Shown: positions 58,373 to 64,000 of the stretch, piece by piece
Position numbering within the stretch: position 1 is the stretch's first letter
Layout: each line of letters begins with the position of its first letter
From: Pseudomonadota bacterium
GTDB lineage: Bacteria > Pseudomonadota > Alphaproteobacteria > Rhizobiales > Devosiaceae
Assembly (NCBI GenBank): GCA_023393475.1
Contig: JAEWLC010000110.1
Span: 12,403-76,402 of the forward strand
Length of the DNA stretch: 64,000 bases
Reading direction: 5' to 3'
Position numbers and translations under genes: made by a program
Notes under the pieces: generated by a model
What the model saw: the letters and a program-made list of their open reading frames with translations, nothing else
What the model was told of the DNA's origin: nothing
Database searches by the model: none

Positions 58373-59665
58373 CTAGACGATGCCGCCACCACCCGCGGCG
58401 ACAGCCGGGCGGACGGCCGCGACCTTCTGGCGGTAGCCGGCGGCGCGGTAGGTGGCGATCGGATCGATGGCGCCGTCGGCGTTGAGCCGGGCCTTGGCGA
58501 GGATCGGTTCGACATCGGTACGGAAGGCGAGCTTCAGCGTCTCCGACGCCATCAAGGCGTCGTCGGCCTGCTGGTAGCCTTCGAGTGCCTTGCGGTCGAC
58601 GAGCAGGGCCAGCGCATAGGCGCGGCGGACCTCGTTGGCCGAGCGGATCAGCGACTCGATCGGATCGGTGACGTTGTGGCTCTGGTCGAGCATGTGGGCC
58701 GGCGCGAAGCCCTTGGCCTTTCGCAGTTCGGCATCGACCAGCTCGTTGAAGACGAGGAACAGCCGGTAGGGGTCGATCGAGCCGGTATCGAGGTCGTCGT
58801 CGCCGTACTTGCTGTCGTTGAAGTGGAAGCCACCGAGCTTGCCGAACTGGATCAGGCGGGCGACGATCATCTCGATGTTGACGTTGGGCGCGTGGTGGCC
58901 GAGGTCGACGAGGCAGTAGGCTTTCTCGCCGAGTTCGGTGGCGATCAGGTAGTTGGTGCCCCAGTCTTGCACGACCGTCGAATAGAAGGCCGGCTCGTAC
59001 ATCTTGTGCTCGGTGAAGAGCTTCCAGTCGGCCGGAAGGTCGGCGTAGATGTCCTTCATGGCGTCGAGATAGTACTCGAACACCTTGGTGAAGTTGACCT
59101 GGCCGGGGAAGTTCGAGCCGTCGCCAATCCACACGGTCAGCGCCTTCGAACCGATGGTCTGGCCGATCTCGATGCATTCGAGATTGTGCTCGATGGCCTG
59201 CTGGCGCGTCTCCTTGGCATAATTCGCGAGCGAGCCGTACTTGTAGGAGTGCTTCTGGCCGACGGCGTCGGAGAAGGTGTTCGAGTTCATCGCGTCGAAG
59301 CCGAGGCCGAAGCGGCTGGCGGCCTGCTTCAGCCGGTTCGGATCGGCCTTGTCCCACGGAATATGCAGCGAGACGTTGGGGGTGGCGCGGGTGAGCTGGT
59401 TGATGACCGAGCAGTCCTCGATCTTGTCGAAGATATCGCGCGGCTCGCCGGTACCGGGAAATTTCGCAAAGCGCGTGCCGCCCGAACCGACGCCCCAGGA
59501 GGGAACGGCGACGGTGTAGGCCGAGACCTTTTTCAGCACGGCGTCGATGTCGATGCCGCGGCGGGCAAGCTGCTCGCCCAGATGGGCGTAGTCGGCATCC
59601 AGCGCCTTGCGCGCCTTGTCGTTGGTCTGGTCGACCACGGACTGGTCGATGAGTTGATCGGTCAT
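58373..59665 (-). CDS. rhaI: L-rhamnose isomerase (RhaI type)
   Basis: 430 residues with GGAGGAG before the ATG. The sequence matches the Pseudomonas/rhizobial RhaI family: SWGVGSGGTRFAKFPGTGEPR near 55-75, metal-site segments such as TEHKMYEPAFYSTVVQDWG and CLVDLGHHAPNVNIEMI, and GGFHFNDSKYGDDDLD. It converts L-rhamnose to L-rhamnulose. It follows rhaD across a repeat-filled gap of 154 bases, as in the rhizobial rhaDI operon. Confidence 0.95.
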   Translation of the reverse strand: MTDQLIDQSVVDQTNDKARKALDADYAHLGEQLARRGIDIDAVLKKVSAYTVAVPSWGVGSGGTRFAKFPGTGEPRDIFDKIEDCSVINQLTRATPNVSLHIPWDKADPNRLKQAASRFGLGFDAMNSNTFSDAVGQKHSYKYGSLANYAKETRQQAIEHNLECIEIGQTIGSKALTVWIGDGSNFPGQVNFTKVFEYYLDAMKDIYADLPADWKLFTEHKMYEPAFYSTVVQDWGTNYLIATELGEKAYCLVDLGHHAPNVNIEMIVARLIQFGKLGGFHFNDSKYGDDDLDTGSIDPYRLFLVFNELVDAELRKAKGFAPAHMLDQSHNVTDPIESLIRSANEVRRAYALALLVDRKALEGYQQADDALMASETLKLAFRTDVEPILAKARLNADGAIDPIATYRAAGYRQKVAAVRPAVAAGGGGIV

Positions 59666-59693
59666 GGGTTCTCCTCCCCCTTATGCATGTTGC

Positions 59694-59813
59694 CCCACCC
59701 TCATCCGGCCTGTCGGCCACCTTCTCCCATCTAGGGAGAAGGCCACCCCGCAGGCTCCTCAGTCGGGCCTTCTCCCCTCGTGGGAGAGGGTGCCCGAAGG
59801 GCGGATGATGGGG
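59694..59813. repeat. Family B compound palindrome, copy 3
   Basis: CCCACCCTCATCCGG and CGGATGATGGGG ends with inner CACCTTCTCCC, GGGAGAAGG, CCTTCTCCCC and GGGAGAGGGTG modules, the same build as 35404-35519. It lies between rhaD and rhaI. Confidence 0.85.
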
Positions 59814-59819
59814 CTCTGG

Positions 59820-61919
59820 TCAGCGCGTAAAACTCTGCGCGTTGCCGGCGTCGACGTTGATGATGTTGCCGGTGGATTTGGCCGACATGTCGGAGGCGAA
59901 GAAGTAGATCGCCTCGGCGATGTCCTCGGGGAACACCGAGCGCTTCAGCATGGAGCGCTGGCGGTACATGTCCTCGAGGCCTTCCTTGTCGGTCTTGTAG
60001 GTCGAGGCGCGCTGCTCGAGCCACTCGCCGGCCCATATCTTCGAGCCGCGCAGCACCGCATCGGGGTTCACCACGTTGACACGGATCTGCTCGGCTGCGC
60101 CTTCGAGTGCGAGGCAGCGGGCAAGGTGGATTTCGGCCGCCTTGGCGGTGCAGTAGGCAGCCGCGTTGGGCGACGCCGCGAGGCCGTTCTTCGATGCCAC
60201 GAACACCACGTTGCCACCGATCTTCTGCTGGCGGAACAGCCGGAAGGCTTCGCGCGAGACGAGGAAGTAGCCGGTGGACAGGATGTCCATGTTCTTGTTC
60301 CACAGCTCGAGCGAGGTTTCCTCGATCGGCGCAGACGAGGCGATGCCGGCGTTGGAGACGAGGATGTCGAGGCCGCCGAACTCCACCACAGTCTCGGCAA
60401 AGCCGGCGATGACCACCGCTTCCTGGGTGACGTTGAGCTTCACCGGACGCACGGAATCGGCCCCGAACACTTTGCCGAGCTCGGCATTGGCTTCGGCGAG
60501 GGCCGTCTCGTCGATATCGGCCAGCACCACGCAGGCGCCTTCGCGCAGCAGGCGCACCGCGGTGGCCTTGCCGATGCCGCCGGCGCCGCCGGTGACGAGG
60601 GCGATCTGGCCGGCCAGCGATTTCGGCTTCGGCATGCGGGCGAGCTTGGCTTCTTCGAGCAGCCAGTACTCGATATCGAAGGCCTCCTGCTCGGGCAGGC
60701 CCTGGTATTCCGAGACGGTCGAGGATCCACGCATCACGTTGATGGCGTTGACGTAGAACTCACCCGAGATGCGGGCCGTCGCCTTGTCCTTGGCGAAGGT
60801 GAACATGCCGACGCCGGGCATCAGGTAGACGACGGCGTTGGGGTCGCGCACGGCGGGCGAATTGTCGTGCTTGCAGCGGTCGTAATAGGCCTGGTAGTCG
60901 ACGCGATAGGCGGCGACGTCATCGGCCAGCTTGCCGATGACCGCATCGACGTCCGGGGTGGCCGGATCGAAGTCGATCACCAGCGGCCGGATTTTCGTGC
61001 GCAGGAAATGGTCGGGGCACGAGGTGCCGAGCGCCGCCAGCGGACGCAGGTTCCTCGAGTTGACGAACTCCAGCACGGCCGGGCTGTCGTCGAAATGGCC
61101 AAGCTTGTGGCTGTCCTCGGAGATCAGCCCGCGTATCCGGGGCATGAGCTTCGCGGCAACGGCGCGGCGCTCTGCGGCATCAAGCGACTTCACGGCTTCG
61201 CCACCGAAGATGGTCTTGCCGGCCGTCTCCTTCTCGAACCACTCGATCGCCTGGTTGATGACGCCGATGGTGGTCTCGTAGCACTCCTTGGGCGTGTCGC
61301 CCCAGGTGAAGAGGCCGTGCGACTCGAGGACCAGCCCCTTGGCGTCCGGGTTCTCCTCGCAGAACTTGCCCAGCCACAGGCCGAGCTCGAAGCCCGGCTT
61401 CTTCCATGGCAGCCAGCCGATGGTATCGCCGAAGATCTGCTTGGTGAGCTCTTTGCTGTTCTTTGATGCCGCAATGGCGATGATCGCATCCGGGTGCATG
61501 TGATCGACATAGGGGTGGTTCACATAGGCATGGAGCGGCGTATCGATCGAGGCGGCGCGGGGGTTGAGGTTGAAGGTGGCGTGCGGGAGGTAGCCGACCA
61601 TCTCGTCTTCGAACGCGACACCGCGATAGAGCTTCTTCAGCCCACGCAGCTTGTCCATGTAGAGCGTCGAAAAGCCGTCGAGCTTGATCGAGGCCGAGTC
61701 GCCGCCCGAGCCCTTGACCCACAGGACCTCGACTTCTTCGCCGGTCAGCGGATCCTTCTGCCAGATCTTGGACGAGGTATTGCCGCCGCCATAGTTGGTG
61801 ACGCGCTTGTCGGAGCCGAGGATGTTGGAGCGATAGACGAGCCGCTCGGACTCGGTCATCCCGGCGGCCTTGGCATCGTCCCAAAGGTTCTGAAGGCGCG
61901 CGGGCGCTGTGCTGGACAT
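59820..61919 (-). CDS. rhaD: Bifunctional rhamnulose-1-phosphate aldolase / short-chain dehydrogenase
   Basis: 699 residues, the fused form typical of rhizobia. Residues about 20-390 are a class II aldolase-like domain (SDKRVTNYGGGNTSSKI, HMHPDAIIAIAASKNSK, GLVLESHGLFTWGDT with metal-ligand His). Residues about 430-695 are an SDR domain with TGGAGGIGKA, NAGIASSAPI, Ser in FVASKNGL and YCTAKAAE. It cleaves L-rhamnulose-1-phosphate and can oxidise the lactaldehyde product. GGAGG precedes the ATG. It is divergent from the DeoR regulator rhaR. Confidence 0.95.
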   Translation of the reverse strand: MSSTAPARLQNLWDDAKAAGMTESERLVYRSNILGSDKRVTNYGGGNTSSKIWQKDPLTGEEVEVLWVKGSGGDSASIKLDGFSTLYMDKLRGLKKLYRGVAFEDEMVGYLPHATFNLNPRAASIDTPLHAYVNHPYVDHMHPDAIIAIAASKNSKELTKQIFGDTIGWLPWKKPGFELGLWLGKFCEENPDAKGLVLESHGLFTWGDTPKECYETTIGVINQAIEWFEKETAGKTIFGGEAVKSLDAAERRAVAAKLMPRIRGLISEDSHKLGHFDDSPAVLEFVNSRNLRPLAALGTSCPDHFLRTKIRPLVIDFDPATPDVDAVIGKLADDVAAYRVDYQAYYDRCKHDNSPAVRDPNAVVYLMPGVGMFTFAKDKATARISGEFYVNAINVMRGSSTVSEYQGLPEQEAFDIEYWLLEEAKLARMPKPKSLAGQIALVTGGAGGIGKATAVRLLREGACVVLADIDETALAEANAELGKVFGADSVRPVKLNVTQEAVVIAGFAETVVEFGGLDILVSNAGIASSAPIEETSLELWNKNMDILSTGYFLVSREAFRLFRQQKIGGNVVFVASKNGLAASPNAAAYCTAKAAEIHLARCLALEGAAEQIRVNVVNPDAVLRGSKIWAGEWLEQRASTYKTDKEGLEDMYRQRSMLKRSVFPEDIAEAIYFFASDMSAKSTGNIINVDAGNAQSFTR

Positions 61920-61984
61920 GGGCTCCCTCCCGGTAGTCGTATTGCCGCTTGTTGGAGACGGGACTAGCGCCGGGCGCCTCCTAC

Positions 61985-62047
61985 TGTCAATCAGAAACCA
62001 TCAGAAAGCGTCAAAAGTCGGATGCATCTGCCGTAACCTGATTGACA
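61985..62047. promoter_or_regulatory. Operator elements of the divergent rhaD-rhaR region
   Basis: TGTCAATCAG (61985-61994) and its exact inverse CTGATTGACA (62038-62047) frame the region. Between them, ATCAGAAA occurs twice in direct repeat (61990-61997 and 62000-62007), ten bases apart, the helical-turn spacing used by DeoR-type regulators. Binding by the RhaR protein is inferred. Confidence 0.65.
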
Positions 62048-62089
62048 CTGAGTGTTTTTGGTGAAAATGACTCACCACAGGGAGATGAC

Positions 62090-62890
62090 ATGCACGAAAC
62101 TGAACGCCATAGGGTCATTCTGGCCGCCGTGCAGGCACGGCCGCTGGCGACCGTCGCCGAGCTGGTGGACATCACCGGCACGTCGGAGGCGACGATCCGG
62201 CGCGACATCGCCGCCCTGCATGTGCAGAACCGCCTGCGCCGGGTGCGCGGCGGCGCCGAGGCGATCAACCCGCCCGAGCAGGGCGGCCTGATCGGGCGGC
62301 CCTTCTCGGTCAACGAAACGATCAATATCGCTGCCAAACGCGCAATCGCGCGCGCCGCCGCCGAGCTGTGCAAGGATGGCGAGCCCATCATCATCAACGG
62401 CGGCACCACCACCTACCAGATGGTGCACTACCTGACGGGCCGTCGACTCTCGGTGTTCACCAACAGCTTCGGCATCGCCGAATTCCTGATCCACAACTCG
62501 CGCAACTCGGTCGTCATCCCCGGCGGCACGATCTATCGCGAGCAGAACGTGATCCTCTCGCCCTTCGGCGGCGTGGTCGCCTCGCATTTCTACGCCAAGC
62601 GCATGTTCATCGGCTGCCAGGGCCTCGGCCAGCACGGGCTGATGGAAGCCGACCCGATGGTCGTGCAATCCGAACTGGCGCTGATCAACCAGGCCGAGGA
62701 ACTCGTCGTCCTCGCCGACTCCTCGAAATTCAACGCGCGTTCGAGCCTCATCCTGTGCGGGCTCGATCGAATCCATTCCGTCATCACCGACAGCGGCATC
62801 CGCGACGAGGATCGCACCATGCTGGAGAAGGCGGGGGTAGAGCTGACCGTGGTGGATGCCGCGGAGCAGAAATCCCAATCGGTCGCGTGA
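62090..62890 (+). CDS. rhaR: DeoR-family regulator of rhamnose catabolism
   Basis: 266 residues with AGGGAG before the ATG. The DeoR helix-turn-helix is ATVAELVDITGTSEATIRRDIAALHVQNRLRRVRGGAEA (about 22-60). The sensor domain keeps IINGGTTTYQMVHYL and the LADSSKF phosphosugar-binding signature. It is divergent from rhaDI and followed by rhaS, the same layout as in Rhizobium leguminosarum, where a DeoR-type RhaR controls the locus. Confidence 0.93.
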   Translation: MHETERHRVILAAVQARPLATVAELVDITGTSEATIRRDIAALHVQNRLRRVRGGAEAINPPEQGGLIGRPFSVNETINIAAKRAIARAAAELCKDGEPIIINGGTTTYQMVHYLTGRRLSVFTNSFGIAEFLIHNSRNSVVIPGGTIYREQNVILSPFGGVVASHFYAKRMFIGCQGLGQHGLMEADPMVVQSELALINQAEELVVLADSSKFNARSSLILCGLDRIHSVITDSGIRDEDRTMLEKAGVELTVVDAAEQKSQSVA

Positions 62891-62914
62891 CCGGCTGGCA
62901 ATGGAAGCGCCCTC

Positions 62915-62955
62915 GGGAAAAGTCGCAGACTTTTCCGGGTTCGAGAGCGCGACGA
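62915..62955 (+). repeat. Family E hairpin repeat, copy 3
   Basis: GGGAAAAGTCGCAGACTTTTCC forms a 9-bp hairpin (in modules GGAAAAGTC/GACTTTTCC) followed by GGGTTCGAGAGCGCG. It lies between rhaR and rhaS, 36 bases before the rhaS start, the same position relative to the gene as copy 2. Confidence 0.8.
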
Positions 62956-62990
62956 GACGGCGACTACATAACCGCTCTGGGAGGAACCAA

Positions 62991-63983
62991 ATGAGCCTAT
63001 TGAAGAAACTGGCCGTCGCGACGGCCCTGACTGCCGTGATGTTCGCCGCCCCGGCGATCGCCCAGACCAAGATCGCGCTGGTCGTGAAGTCGCTGGGCAA
63101 CGGCTTCTTCGATGCCGCCAACAAGGGCGCGCAGGAAGCTGCCGCCGAGCTCGGCGACGTCGAGGTGATCTACACCGGCCCGACCACGGCTACCGCCGAA
63201 GGCCAGATCGAGATCATCAACTCGCTGATCGCACAGAACGTCAACGCCATCGCGATTTCGGCCAACGATCCCGACGCCCTCGTTCCCGCCCTCAAGAAGG
63301 CGATGGAACGCGGCATCACCGTGATCAGCTGGGACTCGGGTGTCGCGCCGGAAGGCCGCCAGGTTCACCTGAACCCGTCGGACACCAACCTGATCGGCGA
63401 AACCATCCTGAAGCTCGCCGACGACTACCTGCCGGAAGGCGGCGACGTCGCCATCCTGTCGGCGTCCTCGACCGCCACGAACCAGAACGCCTGGATCGAA
63501 GCGGCCAAGAAGGTGCAGCCGGAGAAGTTCCCCAAGCTGAACATCGTGGCGACCGTCTATGGCGACGATGACTCGGTGAAATCCACCAACGAGGCCAAGG
63601 GCCTGATCTCGACCTATCCGAACCTCAAGGCGATCATCGCGCCGACCACGGTCGGCGTCGTGGCCGCCGCGCAGGTCGTCACCGACGACAACCTGATCGG
63701 CAAGATCAACGTCACCGGCCTCGCGCTGCCGTCCGAGTTCAAGAAGTTCATCGACAACGGTGCCTCGCAGGCCGTGGCGCTGTGGAACCCGATCGACCTC
63801 GGCTACTCGGCAGTGCAGATCTCGTACCAGCTGGCCAACAAGAAGGTCGAAGCCGCTCCGGGCGCCAAGATCTCGATCGGCCGGGTCGGCGAGATCACGC
63901 TCGACGACACCAACAGCGCCGCCATGGCCGCGCCGTTCCGCTTCGACAAGAGCAACATCGAAGAGTTCTCGAAGATCTATTGA
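62991..63983 (+). CDS. rhaS: Rhamnose ABC transporter substrate-binding protein
   Basis: 330 residues with GGGAGG before the ATG. A Sec signal peptide (LLKKLAVATALTAVMFAAPAIAQ) is followed by a type I periplasmic sugar-binding fold: IALVVKSLGNGFFDAANKGAQEAA, VNAIAISANDPDALVPALKKA, ISWDSGVAPEGRQVHLNPSD. This is the RhaS family of CUT2 transporters. The ATPase and permease genes (rhaT, rhaP, rhaQ) expected next lie beyond the window edge 17 bases downstream. Confidence 0.93.
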   Translation: MSLLKKLAVATALTAVMFAAPAIAQTKIALVVKSLGNGFFDAANKGAQEAAAELGDVEVIYTGPTTATAEGQIEIINSLIAQNVNAIAISANDPDALVPALKKAMERGITVISWDSGVAPEGRQVHLNPSDTNLIGETILKLADDYLPEGGDVAILSASSTATNQNAWIEAAKKVQPEKFPKLNIVATVYGDDDSVKSTNEAKGLISTYPNLKAIIAPTTVGVVAAAQVVTDDNLIGKINVTGLALPSEFKKFIDNGASQAVALWNPIDLGYSAVQISYQLANKKVEAAPGAKISIGRVGEITLDDTNSAAMAAPFRFDKSNIEEFSKIY

Positions 63984-64000
63984 TCTCCAGCACTCAATCG

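Overview
The window looks like chromosomal DNA of a GC-rich alphaproteobacterium of the order Hyphomicrobiales, with a Devosia-like flavour. This rests on family content, not on a database search: a RegB/RegA (ActS/ActR) redox pair, MmcB, DUF2852 and DUF1127 proteins, an HWE-type histidine kinase, the rbfA-truB-rpsO-pnp block, and a rhizobial-type rhamnose locus (rhaDI divergent from rhaR-rhaS). No integrase, transposase, phage, CRISPR, rRNA or tRNA gene was seen. Intergenic gaps often hold short palindromic repeats, which fall into several recurring families.

Layout. 1-6.6 kb: a LacI-type regulator facing a truncated gene across three operator copies, a TonB-dependent siderophore-type receptor with its AraC regulator, and a GAF-GGDEF diguanylate cyclase. 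6.9-15.3 kb: a YCII/ECF42 sigma factor pair, a D-2-hydroxyacid dehydrogenase, an SH3 protein, a two-component system, a periplasmic beta-propeller and a DUF6544-like protein. 15.4-21.6 kb: pnp, rpsO, an HWE histidine kinase, truB and rbfA. 21.7-25 kb: a sugar-acid cluster (mutarotase, IclR regulator, enolase-superfamily dehydratase, SDR dehydrogenase).

25-37 kb holds the most distinctive region. It contains allophanate hydrolase (atzF), a GntR/FCD regulator and a long minus-strand gene train: BMP-type ABC transporter, biuret hydrolase (biuH), a paralogous cysteine hydrolase that fits triuret hydrolase (trtA), atzG, atzE and an AtzH/DUF3225 protein. Together they predict import of triuret/biuret-like ureides and stepwise hydrolysis to ammonia and CO2. 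A near-identical palindrome upstream of both atzF and the transporter operon suggests that one regulator controls both.

37-45 kb: a fumarylpyruvate-hydrolase-like enzyme, a RecD-like helicase, and a TetR plus DrrA/DrrB/DrrC-like drug-resistance set (ABC ATPase, permease, UvrA-like protein), followed by an aldo/keto reductase. 45-58 kb: a class A penicillin-binding protein, DUF4189, a YgjP-type metalloprotease, DUF2852, RegB/RegA, a beta-CASP nuclease, MmcB, two tandem MFS paralogues, a degenerate receiver protein, LysR and DUF1127. 58-64 kb: L-rhamnose catabolism, with rhaI and rhaD divergent from rhaR and rhaS; the rest of the rhamnose transporter lies beyond the right edge.
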